A stretch of 64,000 nucleotides of DNA from Pseudopontixanthobacter vadosimaris (GCF_012979275.1 NZ_JABASZ010000036.1:1-64000), one strand, 5' to 3'; shown: positions 9,145 to 20,311, numbered from the stretch's first letter. Numbers and translations: made by a program. The notes: generated from the letters alone by a model not told the origin.

Positions 9145-9944
9145 TGGATACGGAGCGGAAAGAAATCGATTCTCCTGAGGTTGCTGGCTATGTCGAATTC
9201 GAATTCGATTTGCCGAAGGCGCTTCTCCACCGTTTAATTGAAGTGTTTGATGAAATTTCTGCGGCGGCGCTTTCTGTCACCAACGTAAATGAAATTCCCG
9301 ATGAGCAAGGTGTATACCAGCTTTTTCTGGATGGTGCGTTAGTTTACGTGGGGAAAACTGATGGGGAAGCAGGTTTGCGGTCGCGATTGAGTCGCCATGC
9401 AACGAAGCTTCTTCATCGGCATTCGTTGAGTGCTGACAAAGTTTCTTATAAGGCAGTTCGGGTTTTTGTCTTTACTGCCATGGACTTGGAGGGTGATTTA
9501 ATCCGCCATTACGGTGGAGTTAAAATGCTTTCTTGGAATGGCAGTGGTTTTGGGTCTAATGATCCTGGTAAAGAACGAGATACAACGAAAGTTAAACTGA
9601 CCAACTTCGATGCTCAATTTCCGATCGATATCGACCGTGAAATCCATTTCCCAATTGATGCAGATGAAAGTGCTGCATCAATTTTGGCAAGGTTAAAATC
9701 TCTTCTACCCTATACGCTTCGATTTGAAATGAGTGGTCCCAAAGGTCGTAAGCCCCACGCAGACCTTGAGGTTACCATTCCGGGAAGTTTAAATGGCCCG
9801 GCAACGGCGAGAACTGTTTTGGCGCATATCCTTTCCGTGTTGCCATCAGGGTGGAAGGCCACCGCTCTTCCTGGCTACATCATCATGTATAAGAATGATG
9901 CTCGAATTATCCCGAGTGGGTTGGTCGTTGCGACTGCACCTTGA
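9141..9944 (+). CDS. GIY-YIG type II restriction endonuclease, Eco29kI-like
   Basis: A 267-residue putative restriction enzyme partnered with the upstream methyltransferase by a four-base ATGA overlap. The GIY-YIG core reads GVYQLF (57-62) and VYVGKTDG (68-75), followed by GLRSRLSRHATKLLHRH with Arg82 and His86 in the catalytic Arg-x3-His spacing, a Glu at 117 (LEGDLIRHYGG) and Asn133 in WNGSGFGSNDPG. This set (Tyr, Tyr, Arg, His, Glu, Asn) matches what is known for R.Eco29kI and relatives, which cut CCGCGG. Family assignment is fairly firm; cutting at CCGCGG is an inference. Base composition is AT-rich like the methyltransferase. Confidence 0.8.
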   Translation: MMDTERKEIDSPEVAGYVEFEFDLPKALLHRLIEVFDEISAAALSVTNVNEIPDEQGVYQLFLDGALVYVGKTDGEAGLRSRLSRHATKLLHRHSLSADKVSYKAVRVFVFTAMDLEGDLIRHYGGVKMLSWNGSGFGSNDPGKERDTTKVKLTNFDAQFPIDIDREIHFPIDADESAASILARLKSLLPYTLRFEMSGPKGRKPHADLEVTIPGSLNGPATARTVLAHILSVLPSGWKATALPGYIIMYKNDARIIPSGLVVATAP

Positions 9945-10370
9945 CCCGCAGCCAAATCCAACATAGACGGCCCCCCATCCGAGACTCGGCGCTCTAACCG
10001 GCGCTGCTTCGGTCAGATAGAGCTGAACATTGCCGGTCATGTCCGGGGGCCTGTCGCTTGATGCGGCTTGGCTCTTTTCTATTGGGGTGGCATTTGCCTC
10101 CCTCGGGCAGCCGTCAGAGTAACCCGGTGGCTTTGGGCCATTCGTGGTGGAGCGTTTCAGGCTCGTGCGAACAGACCGCTTCCGGCGCAGACATGCGCCG
10201 CGTGCGGCTTTTGCCCGATCCCCCGTTTCTCCCGAACAACTCAAACAGCTACCAGCCCCAATGGCCGGGAACCGCGCCCCTTCAGGAAAAGTGGGCACCG
10301 GTTTTCCGCCCGGAAGGGGCACCCCCGACGCGCACTAGCGCGCGTCGGGAAAACAAGGTGAAGAGAATTT
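9945..10370. other. 426-bp spacer between the R-M pair and rpsL
   Basis: No convincing gene. It returns to GC-rich composition after the nuclease stop. At about 10290-10312 it holds aaaagtgggcaccggtttt, a motif I recognise as recurring in alphaproteobacterial intergenic DNA. A perfect hairpin at 10324-10349 stands just before rpsL. The str-operon promoter must lie here, but I could not place one with confidence. Confidence 0.5.
10324..10349 (+). promoter_or_regulatory. Hairpin in the rpsL leader
   Basis: A perfect 10-bp inverted repeat (cccgacgcgc / gcgcgtcggg) with a six-base loop lies 21 bases before the rpsL start. No T-run follows, so it is not a typical terminator. It could be an mRNA leader structure for autogenous control of the str operon; this is inference. 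Confidence 0.5.
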
Positions 10371-10742
10371 ATGCCGACAATCAACCAGCTGGTCCGCAAG
10401 GGCCGCGTTCCGCAGAAGGCCAAGTCCAAGGTTCCTGCAATGGAACAGAACCCGCAGAAGCGCGGCGTTTGCACCCGCGTCTATACCACCACGCCGAAGA
10501 AGCCGAACTCGGCGCTTCGCAAGGTGGCCAAGGTGCGTCTGACCAACCAGCGCGAAGTCATCTCCTACATTCCGGGCGAAGGTCATAACCTCCAGGAACA
10601 TTCCGTGGTGCTGATCCGCGGCGGCCGTGTCCGCGACCTTCCCGGCGTGCGCTACCACGTGCTGCGCGGCGTGCTCGACACGCAGGGCGTGAAGGACCGC
10701 AAGCAGAGCCGTTCCAAATACGGTGCCAAGCGTCCGAAGTAA
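10371..10742 (+). CDS. rpsL: 30S ribosomal protein S12
   Basis: A 123-residue S12, full length, first gene of the str operon (rpsL-rpsG-fusA-tuf). S12 sits at the decoding centre and is the target of streptomycin-resistance mutations. The loop [13 protein letters not shown] keeps the sensitive-type Lys43. The second hotspot reads [10 protein letters not shown], with Arg at position 88 (codon cgc) where E. coli has Lys; K88R is a known resistance substitution. The start follows a gaagag element. Confidence 0.97.
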   Translation: MPTINQLVRKGRVPQKAKSKVPAMEQNPQKRGVCTRVYTTTPKKPNSALRKVAKVRLTNQREVISYIPGEGHNLQEHSVVLIRGGRVRDLPGVRYHVLRGVLDTQGVKDRKQSRSKYGAKRPK

Positions 10743-10833
10743 GGTTTAGCCACGGTAGAGGTCCGGCTCCGGCCCGCTTCCCCGCCCGGTATTGTTTTTT
10801 CCGGCCTGAATGGCCGGGCGCGGTGTCGGCCCG

Positions 10834-10892
10834 CTCCCCCTCCCAACCACCCGGTCCAGCATGGGATCCTATCGGGTGGTTGGGAGGGGGAG
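10834..10892. repeat. 20-bp perfect inverted repeat between rpsL and rpsG
   Basis: The arm ctccccctcccaaccacccg (10834-10853) is repeated in exact reverse complement at 10873-10892, with a 19-base loop. It ends 21 bases before the rpsG ribosome-binding site. The stem is far longer than a usual terminator and no T-run follows it. It could be a mobile palindromic repeat, or a leader structure bound by S7, which represses this operon in E. coli. Confidence 0.85.
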
Positions 10893-10927
10893 AGGGTCGG
10901 AGCCGCCCACTCCGAAGGAGTTCGAGA

Positions 10928-11398
10928 ATGTCACGTCGTCGTCGTCCCGAAAAGCGGGTCATCCTGCCCGATCCCAAGTTCAAGGATCTGGTGCTTTCGA
11001 AATTCATGAACAATCTGATGCTGGACGGGAAGAAATCCACGGCCGAGCGCATCGTCTATGGCGCGCTGGAAGTGGTGGAAACCAAATCCAAGGCCGATCC
11101 GGTGCAGATGTTCCATGACGCGCTGAACAACATCAAGCCGCAGGTCGAGGTCCGCAGCCGCCGCGTCGGCGGTGCGACTTACCAGGTGCCGGTCGAGGTT
11201 CGCCCCGAACGCGCCCAGGCGCTCGCCATCCGCTGGCTGATCACGGCGGCGCGCGGCCGTCCGGAAACCACCATGTCGGCGCGCCTGTCGGGCGAGCTGA
11301 TGGATGCGGCCAACAATCGCGGCAATGCGGTGAAGAAGCGTGAAGACGCGCACCGCATGGCCGATGCCAACCGCGCCTTCAGCCACTATCGCTGGTAA
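10928..11398 (+). CDS. rpsG: 30S ribosomal protein S7
   Basis: A 156-residue S7, which nucleates assembly of the 30S head on 16S rRNA. It begins [18 protein letters not shown] and carries the conserved [22 protein letters not shown] and [20 protein letters not shown] segments. A GAAGGAG site lies just before ATG 10928, so the longer in-frame opening at 10823, which runs through the inverted repeat, is rejected. Second gene of the str operon. Confidence 0.97.
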   Translation: MSRRRRPEKRVILPDPKFKDLVLSKFMNNLMLDGKKSTAERIVYGALEVVETKSKADPVQMFHDALNNIKPQVEVRSRRVGGATYQVPVEVRPERAQALAIRWLITAARGRPETTMSARLSGELMDAANNRGNAVKKREDAHRMADANRAFSHYRW

Positions 11399-11428
11399 GG
11401 CGCTGCTTTTCTGACCGGCCAGAGCGTG

Positions 11429-11455
11429 GCCCCTGCCGGACAACCCGGCGGGGGC
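11429..11455 (+). promoter_or_regulatory. Hairpin in the rpsG-fusA spacer
   Basis: An 11-bp stem with one G-T pair (gcccctgccgg / ccggcgggggc) and a five-base loop lies 30 bases after the rpsG stop. Only a weak T stretch (cttt) follows some bases later. It may act as a partial terminator or mRNA-processing site between rpsG and fusA. Confidence 0.45.
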
Positions 11456-11547
11456 ACGTCTTTAACCGGTCGGTGCAGTAACTATATAACCGGGGCGGGG
11501 CGCGTGTGGCGCACCCCCCATCCGCTCTAAGATCACAGGAAATCACC

Positions 11548-13641
<2,094 letters not shown>

Positions 13642-13750
13642 GCGCCCTTGCGTTTAGCATAGCAAGCCGCTAGGGGCGGCGCCTGCTGAGCGGGTGCCGT
13701 CCTTCTCCCGCGATAGAAGTTACAAACATTCCAACAGAGGTTACATTCAC

Positions 13751-14941
13751 ATGGCGAAGGCAAAATTCGAGCGGAACAAGCCGCATTGCAACATCGGCAC
13801 CATCGGTCACGTCGACCACGGTAAGACCACGCTGACGGCCGCGATCACCAAGGTCATGGCGGAAGAGCATGGCGGTGCCGCTGTCGATTTCGCAAATATC
13901 GACAAGGCTCCGGAAGAGCGTGAGCGCGGCATCACCATTTCGACCGCACATGTCGAATATGAAACCGGCGCACGCCACTATGCGCATGTCGATTGCCCGG
14001 GTCACGCCGACTACGTCAAGAACATGATTACCGGTGCGGCGCAGATGGACGGTGCGATCCTGGTTGTGAACGCTGCTGACGGCCCGATGCCGCAGACTCG
14101 CGAGCACATCCTGCTCGCCCGTCAGGTCGGCGTGCCTGCTCTGGTCGTGTATCTGAACAAGGTCGATCAGGTCGATGACGAGGAAATCCTCGAACTCGTT
14201 GAACTCGAAGTGCGCGAACTGCTCTCCAGCTACGATTTCGACGGCGACAACATCCCCATCGTCAAGGGTTCGGCTCTGGCTGCTCTTGAAGGCCGTGACG
14301 ACAACATTGGCAAGAACTCGATCATCGAACTGATGAACGCAGTCGACGAGCACATCCCGCAGCCCGAACGTCCGATCGATCAGGCCTTCCTGATGCCGAT
14401 CGAAGACGTGTTCTCTATCTCGGGTCGGGGTACTGTCGTTACGGGCCGCGTCGAAACCGGTATCGTGAATGTTGGCGACGAAGTTGAAATCGTCGGCATC
14501 AAGGACACCTCGAAGACGACCGTTACGGGCGTTGAAATGTTCCGCAAGCTGCTCGACCGCGGCGAAGCTGGCGACAACATCGGTGCACTCGTTCGCGGTG
14601 TCGGCCGTGATGATGTCGAGCGTGGCCAGGTTCTGGCCAAGCCGGGATCTGTCAACCCGCACACCGAATTCAGCGCCGAAGTCTACGTGCTGTCGAAGGA
14701 CGAGGGTGGTCGTCACACGCCGTTCTTCGCCAACTATCGCCCGCAGTTCTACTTCCGTACCACGGACGTGACCGGCGAAGTGATCCTTCCCGAAGGTACG
14801 GAAATGGTCATGCCTGGTGATAACGTGACGATCTCGGTCAAGCTCATCGCTCCGATCGCGATGGACGAAGGTCTCCGTTTCGCAATCCGCGAAGGTGGCC
14901 GGACCGTTGGTTCGGGGGTTGTCAGCAACATCACGAAGTAA
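13751..14941 (+). CDS. tuf: Translation elongation factor Tu
   Basis: A 396-residue EF-Tu that delivers aminoacyl-tRNA to the ribosome as a GTP complex. GTPase motifs are [36 protein letters not shown] and NKVDQVDD. Domains II and III are complete, ending [29 protein letters not shown] 13751 gives the standard [14 protein letters not shown] start. Last gene of the str operon, followed by two hairpins before rpsJ. Confidence 0.97.
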   Translation: MAKAKFERNKPHCNIGTIGHVDHGKTTLTAAITKVMAEEHGGAAVDFANIDKAPEERERGITISTAHVEYETGARHYAHVDCPGHADYVKNMITGAAQMDGAILVVNAADGPMPQTREHILLARQVGVPALVVYLNKVDQVDDEEILELVELEVRELLSSYDFDGDNIPIVKGSALAALEGRDDNIGKNSIIELMNAVDEHIPQPERPIDQAFLMPIEDVFSISGRGTVVTGRVETGIVNVGDEVEIVGIKDTSKTTVTGVEMFRKLLDRGEAGDNIGALVRGVGRDDVERGQVLAKPGSVNPHTEFSAEVYVLSKDEGGRHTPFFANYRPQFYFRTTDVTGEVILPEGTEMVMPGDNVTISVKLIAPIAMDEGLRFAIREGGRTVGSGVVSNITK

Positions 14942-14950
14942 TATAGGCTG

Positions 14951-14984
14951 CTGCAACGGCGGAGATTCGTTTCCGCCTTTGCAG
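14951..14984 (+). terminator. Hairpin after tuf
   Basis: A 13-bp stem with one mismatch (ctgcaacggcgga / tccgcctttgcag) and an eight-base loop begins nine bases after the tuf stop. There is no proper T-run, so it may be a weak terminator or a 3'-end stabilising structure. Confidence 0.5.
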
Positions 14985-14999
14985 AACATCTTCGATTGG

Positions 15000-15039
15000 T
15001 TGCCCCGCTCTCTCCCCGAGAGGAGAGGGGGTGGGGCAA
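15000..15039 (+). promoter_or_regulatory. Second hairpin in the tuf-rpsJ spacer
   Basis: A long imperfect stem, ttgccccgctctctcc paired with ggagagggggtggggcaa, is followed by a T-rich stretch (ttcttattgctctttct). It could terminate the str operon or form part of the leader of the S10 operon, which starts 33 bases later. Confidence 0.5.
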
Positions 15040-15072
15040 GTTCTTATTGCTCTTTCTCATCGGTAGTTGGAA

Positions 15073-15384
15073 ATGGAAGCCCAGAATATTCGCATTCGCC
15101 TCAAGGCGTTTGACCACCGCGTTCTCGACCAGGCAACTGGTGAGATTGCAGACACCGCCCGCCGCACGGGCGCGCTGATCCGGGGTCCCATTCCGATGCC
15201 GACGAGGATCGAGAAGTTCACCGTAAACCGCGGTCCGCACATCGACAAGAAGTCGCGTGAGCAGTTCGAAGTTCGTACGTACAAAAGGCTGCTCGACATC
15301 GTGCAACCGAACGCCCAGACGGTCGACGCGCTGATGAAGCTCGATCTGGCTGCCGGCGTTAACGTGGAAATCAAGCTGGCTTAA
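15073..15384 (+). CDS. rpsJ: 30S ribosomal protein S10
   Basis: A 103-residue S10, first gene of the S10 operon. It begins [19 protein letters not shown] and contains [30 protein letters not shown]10 also acts as NusE in antitermination. ATG 15073 is chosen over a TTG at 15067; the ribosome-binding site is weak (ttgga). Confidence 0.97.
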   Translation: MEAQNIRIRLKAFDHRVLDQATGEIADTARRTGALIRGPIPMPTRIEKFTVNRGPHIDKKSREQFEVRTYKRLLDIVQPNAQTVDALMKLDLAAGVNVEIKLA

Positions 15385-15428
15385 TTTCTGCTGGCCTGCT
15401 TACGCGGGCCGATGACTAAGGGATACCG

Positions 15429-15547
15429 CCGGGCTTTGCCCGGGCCGCGTCCCCCGTCTCGTTGCTCCCTAGCCGGGAGTGGCAACTGGCCCGGGCGGGG
15501 CGACGCATCACAAAATGGGCTGGCAAGCCCCTGAATGGTTCAGGGGC
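15429..15547 (+). promoter_or_regulatory. Structured rpsJ-rplC spacer with three hairpins
   Basis: Three stems follow one another: ccgggc-ttt-gcccgg (15429-15443); gttgctccc against gggagtggcaac (about 15460-15486); and gcccctgaa-tgg-ttcaggggc (15527-15547), a perfect 9-bp stem with a three-base loop that ends just before the rplC GAGGAG site. The position fits mRNA-level control of the downstream ribosomal genes, but no known leader class is recognised. Confidence 0.5.
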
Positions 15548-15568
15548 CTCTGTTGAGGAGTTTTGACG

Positions 15569-16471
15569 ATGCGCACAGGCGTGATCGCTAAGAAAGTCGG
15601 GATGACTCGCCTCTTTCAGGAGGATGGACGGCACGTTCCCGTGACCGTTCTCGCCTTGGAGGAATGCCAGGTCGTGTCGCACCGCACAGCTGACCGTGAC
15701 GGCTATTATGCGTTGCAGGTCGGCTCGGGTGAAGCCAAGCAAAAAAACGTCAACAAGCCGCAGCGCGAGCATTTCGCCAAGGCCGAAGTGTCGCTGAAGC
15801 GCAAGGTTGCCGAATTTCGGGTGGAGAACGACGAAGGGCTGCTGCCTATTGGTGCTACAATCAGTGCGGATCACTTCATCGCCGGACAGAAGGTCGATAT
15901 CACCGGTCATACGCAGGGGAAGGGTTTCGCGGGTGCGATGAAGCGCTGGAACTTCGGCGGTCTCCGTGCGTCACATGGCGTGTCGCTTAGCCATCGTTCG
16001 CATGGCTCCACGGGTATGCGCCAGGACCCGGGCCGCGTCTTCAAGAACAAGAAGATGGCCGGTCACATGGGTGACAAGCAGCGCACCCAGCAGAATCTTG
16101 AAATCGTGCGAACCGATGCCGATCGCGGACTGTTGTTCGTGAAGGGCTCGGTCCCCGGCCACAAGAACAGCTGGCTGATGGTTCGTGACGCGGTCAAGCT
16201 GCCGATGCCCGAAGGCGCGCCGTTCCCCGGGGCGATCTTCGAGAAGAAGTCCACGCTGCCGGAAAGCGAAGATGCGCAGGCTGGCATGGTCGAGAGCGGT
16301 GCGGTCAATGAGATCGATACCGGTCCGACGCAGGCTGAAGAGGAAGCGATCCTCGCGCAAAAGAACGCGGGTGCCGCAGCAGAGAATACGCCGGCCGCCG
16401 GTGAAGAAACCGATCCCGTTAACAATCCGTCCACCGCCAAGACGGCGTCGGACGAGAACAAGGAGGGCTGA
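15569..16471 (+). CDS. rplC: 50S ribosomal protein L3 with acidic C-terminal extension
   Basis: A 300-residue L3. The core (residues 1 to about 218) has [16 protein letters not shown] and the W-finger region [15 protein letters not shown]...[13 protein letters not shown], which reaches toward the peptidyl transferase centre. About 80 further residues, rich in Glu, Ala and Asp and of low complexity, extend past the usual end near 210. Such tails occur in alphaproteobacterial L3 but this one is long. ATG 15569 follows GAGGAG; a TTG at 15563 is rejected. Confidence 0.96.
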   Translation: MRTGVIAKKVGMTRLFQEDGRHVPVTVLALEECQVVSHRTADRDGYYALQVGSGEAKQKNVNKPQREHFAKAEVSLKRKVAEFRVENDEGLLPIGATISADHFIAGQKVDITGHTQGKGFAGAMKRWNFGGLRASHGVSLSHRSHGSTGMRQDPGRVFKNKKMAGHMGDKQRTQQNLEIVRTDADRGLLFVKGSVPGHKNSWLMVRDAVKLPMPEGAPFPGAIFEKKSTLPESEDAQAGMVESGAVNEIDTGPTQAEEEAILAQKNAGAAAENTPAAGEETDPVNNPSTAKTASDENKEG

Positions 16472-16475
16472 TCCG

Positions 16476-17099
16476 GTGAAGGTGAAGGTCCAGAAAATCG
16501 ACGGCGGAAGCGCGTCTGGCGATGTTGAGCTGAACGATGCCGTGTTTGGGATTGAGCCCCGCGCCGATATCCTGCATCGCGTCGTGACGTGGCAGCTTGA
16601 GAACCGCCGTGCGACTGCACGCCCGGTACGCGAGCGTTCCGACGTGGCGCGCACCGGCAAGAAATATGGCAAGCAGAAGGGCGGGGGCGTAGCCCGTCAC
16701 GGTGATCGCAAGGCGCCGATCTTCATCGGCGGTGGCAAGGCTCACGGTGCGCGCAAGCGTGACTTCGAGCAGTCGCTTAACAAGAAGATCCGGCAGCTCG
16801 GCCTCAAGATGGCCCTGTCGAGCAAGGCTCGTGACGGTCTGGTTGTTGTCGACAGCCTCGACATTCAGGATGGCAAGACCAAGGCGCTCGCAGCCGAGTT
16901 CGGCAAGGCTGGCTGGAAGCGGGTTCTCGTCATCGATGGTGAGACCGTAAACGAGGGCTTCGCTCGTGCGGCCGGCAATTTGCCTGGAGTGAACGTGCTT
17001 CCTGCCGTAGGAGCCAATGTCTACGACATTCTCAACCATGACACGCTGGTCCTGACCAGGGACGCTGTCGAAAAGCTGGAGGCCCGGTTCAATGGCTAA
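16476..17099 (+). CDS. rplD: 50S ribosomal protein L4, GTG start
   Basis: A 207-residue L4 that lines the exit tunnel; in E. coli it also represses the S10 operon. It begins at GTG 16476 ([11 protein letters not shown]), preceded by an AAGGAGG element overlapping the end of rplC, and contains [25 protein letters not shown] and the C-terminal [14 protein letters not shown]-like segment. It overlaps rplW by eight bases. Confidence 0.95.
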   Translation: MKVKVQKIDGGSASGDVELNDAVFGIEPRADILHRVVTWQLENRRATARPVRERSDVARTGKKYGKQKGGGVARHGDRKAPIFIGGGKAHGARKRDFEQSLNKKIRQLGLKMALSSKARDGLVVVDSLDIQDGKTKALAAEFGKAGWKRVLVIDGETVNEGFARAAGNLPGVNVLPAVGANVYDILNHDTLVLTRDAVEKLEARFNG

Positions 17100-17400
17100 G
17101 CAGCAAACAGTCGACGCGCGTCATTATGACGTCGTCCTCGCGCCGCATATCACTGAGAAGGCGACCTTGCTTTCCGAGCACAATGCAGTCGTGTTCAAGG
17201 TGGCGAATGACGCGACCAAGCCGCAGATCAAGGATGCCGTCGAAGCATTGTTCGGCGTCAAGGTCACCGGCGTGAACACCATAGTCCAAAAGGGCAAAAC
17301 GAAGCGCTGGAAGGGTCGTCCCTACAAGCGCACGGATGCCAAGAAGGCCATCGTAACCCTGGCAGACGGCGATTCCATCGACGTCACCAGCGGCGTCTGA
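17092..17400 (+). CDS. rplW: 50S ribosomal protein L23
   Basis: A 102-residue L23, which sits at the tunnel exit and docks trigger factor and SRP. Conserved elements are [17 protein letters not shown] and [30 protein letters not shown]. Its start lies inside the last codons of rplD, so translation is probably coupled. Confidence 0.96.
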   Translation: MAKQQTVDARHYDVVLAPHITEKATLLSEHNAVVFKVANDATKPQIKDAVEALFGVKVTGVNTIVQKGKTKRWKGRPYKRTDAKKAIVTLADGDSIDVTSGV

Positions 17401-17417
17401 GGCCGGAGGAACGAACC

Positions 17418-18254
17418 ATGGCACTCAAGAATTACAAACCGACAAGCCCCGCGCGCCGCGGGCTTATTCTTGTCGACAAATCCGGGCTCTACAAGGGCAA
17501 GCCGGTCAAGGCGCTTACCGAAGGCAAGCACAAGACCGGTGGCCGTAACAACAAGGGCCACGTGACCTCGCGCGGCATCGGCGGCGGCCATAAGCAAAAA
17601 TATCGTTTCGTTGATTTCAAACGCCGCAAGTGGGAGATGCCCGCGACCGTCGAGCGGATCGAATATGATCCCAACCGCACGGCGTTCATCGCGCTTATCA
17701 AATATGAAGACGGTGAGCAGAACTACATTATCGCTCCGCAGCGTCTCGCTGTAGGCGACAGTGTCGTTGCAGGTGAGCGGGTCGACACGAAGCCGGGCAA
17801 CGCCATGCTTCTCGGGCAGATGCCGGTTGGCACCATTTGCCACAATGTCGAGATGAAGCCCGGCAAAGGCGGTCAGATTGCGCGTTCGGCAGGTGCTTAT
17901 GTGCAGCTGGTCGGCCGTGACCGCGGAATGGTGATCGTTCGTCTGAACTCGGGCGAGCAGCGTTACCTGCGCAGCGATTGCATGGGTACGGTTGGTGCGG
18001 TATCCAATCCGGACAATTCGAACCAGAACCTGGCGAAGGCCGGCCGCAAGCGGTGGATGGGTGTGAAGCCCCTGACGCGCGGCGTTGCCAAGAACCCCGT
18101 CGATCACCCCCATGGTGGCGGTGAAGGCCGTACCTCGGGTGGTCGTCACCCGGTCACACCCTGGGGCAAGCCGACGAAGGGCGCCCGCACCCGCAGCAAC
18201 AAGCAGACGGACAAATATATTATCCGTTCGCGCCACGCCAAGAAGAAGAGGTAA
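17418..18254 (+). CDS. rplB: 50S ribosomal protein L2
   Basis: A 278-residue L2, needed for subunit association and peptidyl transfer. It opens [21 protein letters not shown] and has the conserved [34 protein letters not shown] segment with the key His. A GGAGGAA-type site precedes the start. Length is normal. Confidence 0.97.
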   Translation: MALKNYKPTSPARRGLILVDKSGLYKGKPVKALTEGKHKTGGRNNKGHVTSRGIGGGHKQKYRFVDFKRRKWEMPATVERIEYDPNRTAFIALIKYEDGEQNYIIAPQRLAVGDSVVAGERVDTKPGNAMLLGQMPVGTICHNVEMKPGKGGQIARSAGAYVQLVGRDRGMVIVRLNSGEQRYLRSDCMGTVGAVSNPDNSNQNLAKAGRKRWMGVKPLTRGVAKNPVDHPHGGGEGRTSGGRHPVTPWGKPTKGARTRSNKQTDKYIIRSRHAKKKR

Positions 18255-18259
18255 GCGAC

Positions 18260-18535
18260 ATGGCTCGTTCCGTCTGGAAAGGTCCGTTTGTCGACCTTCA
18301 TCTGCTCCGCAAGGCGCAGAATGCCCAGGAAGCTGGTGGCCGTGCCCCGATCAAGACCTGGTCGCGCCGCAGCACCATCCTTCCCGATTTCGTCGGCCTG
18401 ACATTCAGTGTCTACAATGGCCACAAGTTCATTCCCGTGTCCGTCAGTGAGGACATGGTCGGTCACAAGCTCGGTGAATTCGCGCCCACGCGCAGCTTCC
18501 CCGGTCATGCCGCTGACAAGAAGGGCAAGCGCTGA
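18260..18535 (+). CDS. rpsS: 30S ribosomal protein S19
   Basis: A 91-residue S19 of the 30S head. It reads [18 protein letters not shown], with [29 protein letters not shown] and the [16 protein letters not shown] end. Its stop overlaps the rplV start by one base. Confidence 0.97.
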   Translation: MARSVWKGPFVDLHLLRKAQNAQEAGGRAPIKTWSRRSTILPDFVGLTFSVYNGHKFIPVSVSEDMVGHKLGEFAPTRSFPGHAADKKGKR

Positions 18536-18921
18536 TGGGCAAGGCAAAATCTCCCCGCCGCGTCGCTGAGAACGAGGCTCTCGCGGTCGGCACGACCATC
18601 CGTGGTTCGGCTCAGAAGCTGAACCTCGTTGCTCAACTGATCCGCGGCAAGAAAGCCGAAGAGGCGCTCAACATTCTCGCTTTCTCCAAGAAGGCGATGG
18701 CCCGTGATGCGACCAAGGTGCTGGCGTCTGCCATCGCCAATGCGGAAAACAATCATGATCTGGACGTCGACTCTCTCGTTGTTGCGGAAGCAAGCGTCGG
18801 CAAGTCGATCACCATGAAGCGCTTCCACACGCGTGGCCGGGGCAAGAGCACCCGTATTCTGAAGCCGTTCAGCCGGCTGCGTGTCGTGGTTCGCGAAGTA
18901 TCCGATGAAGTGGAGGCCTGA
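18535..18921 (+). CDS. rplV: 50S ribosomal protein L22
   Basis: A 128-residue L22, whose beta-hairpin lines the exit tunnel. The hairpin reads [28 protein letters not shown]. It starts on the last base of the rpsS stop codon (TGATG), which indicates coupled translation. Confidence 0.96.
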   Translation: MGKAKSPRRVAENEALAVGTTIRGSAQKLNLVAQLIRGKKAEEALNILAFSKKAMARDATKVLASAIANAENNHDLDVDSLVVAEASVGKSITMKRFHTRGRGKSTRILKPFSRLRVVVREVSDEVEA

Positions 18922-18924
18922 TTC

Positions 18925-19620
18925 ATGGGTCAGAAAAGCAATCCGATCGGCCTGCGCCTGCAGATCAACCGTACCTGGGACAGCCGCTGGTATGCCGAAG
19001 GGCGTGACTACGCACAGCTGCTGAAGGAAGACATCGAGATCCGCAAGCACATCGTCGAGACGCTGCCGCAGGCCGCTATCTCGAAGGTGGTGATCGAGCG
19101 CCCGGCCAAGTTGTGCCGCATCTCGATCTACGCTGCGCGGCCCGGTGTCATTATCGGCAAGAAGGGCGCGGATATCGAGAAGCTGCGCAGCAAGCTCGCC
19201 ACGATGACCGCCAGCGAGGTGAAGTTGAACATCGTCGAGATCCGGAAGCCCGAAATCGACGCCAAGCTGGTGGCGCAGGGCGTGGCAGATCAGCTGATCC
19301 GCCGTATCGCCTTCCGCCGTGCCATGAAGCGCGCCGTTCAGTCGGCACTGCGGCTCGGTGCTGAAGGTATCCGGATCGTCTGCGGTGGCCGGCTTGGCGG
19401 TGCGGAAATCGCCCGCGTCGAATGGTACCGCGAAGGCCGCGTTCCGCTGCACACGCTTCGCGCCAATATCGACTATGCCGAAGCCGAGGCGCTTACCGCC
19501 TACGGCATCATCGGCATCAAATGCTGGATCTTCAAGGGCGAGATTCTCGCGCACGATCCTACCGCGCAGGACCGCCTGATGATGGAAGCCCAGACTTCCG
19601 GCGTCCGGCCCGCGCGTTGA
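18925..19620 (+). CDS. rpsC: 30S ribosomal protein S3
   Basis: A 231-residue S3 at the mRNA entry channel. It begins [26 protein letters not shown], includes the KH domain [18 protein letters not shown] and the C-terminal half [32 protein letters not shown]. Three bases separate it from rplV. Confidence 0.97.
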   Translation: MGQKSNPIGLRLQINRTWDSRWYAEGRDYAQLLKEDIEIRKHIVETLPQAAISKVVIERPAKLCRISIYAARPGVIIGKKGADIEKLRSKLATMTASEVKLNIVEIRKPEIDAKLVAQGVADQLIRRIAFRRAMKRAVQSALRLGAEGIRIVCGGRLGGAEIARVEWYREGRVPLHTLRANIDYAEAEALTAYGIIGIKCWIFKGEILAHDPTAQDRLMMEAQTSGVRPAR

Positions 19621-19649
19621 TTTTGGCGCATTGAGATAGGTATTAAGCA

Positions 19650-20084
19650 ATGCTGCAACCAAAGAAAATGAAGTATCGCAAGGCGTTCAAGGGCCGGATC
19701 AAGGGCGATGCACGTGGCGGAACGACGCTGAATTTCGGATCCTATGGTCTGAAGGCTCTTGAACCCGAGCGCATCACCGCACGCCAGATCGAAGCTGCGC
19801 GCCGAGCGATCACGCGCCACATGAAGCGCCAGGGCCGGCTCTGGATTCGCATCTTCCCGGATGTTCCTGTATCGAAGAAGCCTGCCGAAGTTCGTCAGGG
19901 TAAGGGCAAGGGCTCTGTCGAATATTGGGCCGCACGGGTCAAACCTGGTCGCATCCTGTTCGAACTGGATGGAGTGGCCGGTCCGCTGGCTGCAGAGGCT
20001 TTCAGCCGCGCGGCGATGAAGCTGCCGATCAAGACGAAGGTCGTGGCACGCTTCGGCGACACCTCGCATCTTGGAGGCGAATGA
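19650..20084 (+). CDS. rplP: 50S ribosomal protein L16
   Basis: A 144-residue L16 near the A-site tRNA. Recognisable by [42 protein letters not shown] and [20 protein letters not shown]. The conserved Arg targeted by hydroxylation in other bacteria lies in the [11 protein letters not shown] or [10 protein letters not shown] regions but was not mapped exactly. Confidence 0.97.
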   Translation: MLQPKKMKYRKAFKGRIKGDARGGTTLNFGSYGLKALEPERITARQIEAARRAITRHMKRQGRLWIRIFPDVPVSKKPAEVRQGKGKGSVEYWAARVKPGRILFELDGVAGPLAAEAFSRAAMKLPIKTKVVARFGDTSHLGGE

Positions 20085-20302
20085 TGAGCAAGATTGAAGA
20101 TTTGCGCGGCAAGAGCGACGATCAGCTTACCGAGGAACTCGTGGAGCTGAAACGTGAGCAATTCAATCTGCGCTTCCAATCCGCCACCAACCAGCTGGAA
20201 CGCCCGGCGCGCATTCGCGAAGTTCGCCGTTCGATCGCCAAGATCAAGACGCTGCAGACGGAACGCTCCGCCAAGGCTTCCAGCGAAGCTCAGGGGGCAT
20301 AA
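20084..20302 (+). CDS. rpmC: 50S ribosomal protein L29
   Basis: A 72-residue L29 ([32 protein letters not shown]), near the tunnel exit. GGAGG lies seven bases before ATG 20084; an in-frame ATG at 20081 is also possible. The start overlaps the rplP stop. Confidence 0.94.
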   Translation: MSKIEDLRGKSDDQLTEELVELKREQFNLRFQSATNQLERPARIREVRRSIAKIKTLQTERSAKASSEAQGA

Positions 20303-20311
20303 GGAAAACCG

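Noticed and set aside
9977-10015. tRNA-like string (minus strand ggttagagcgcc) beside the R-M insert, a possible attachment-site tRNA remnant
   Set aside because: The D-arm-like piece is not followed by a proper anticodon arm or a T-arm, and no acceptor stem pairs; no duplicated end was found on the other side of the insert.
9846-10322. 158-residue open frame on the minus strand between the nuclease and rpsL
   Set aside because: It overlaps the nuclease 3' end, is low in hydrophobic order and shows no family features; treated as non-coding.
14951-15039. CRISPR or repeat array in the tuf-rpsJ spacer
   Set aside because: Only two unrelated hairpins; no regularly spaced repeats were seen anywhere in the window.
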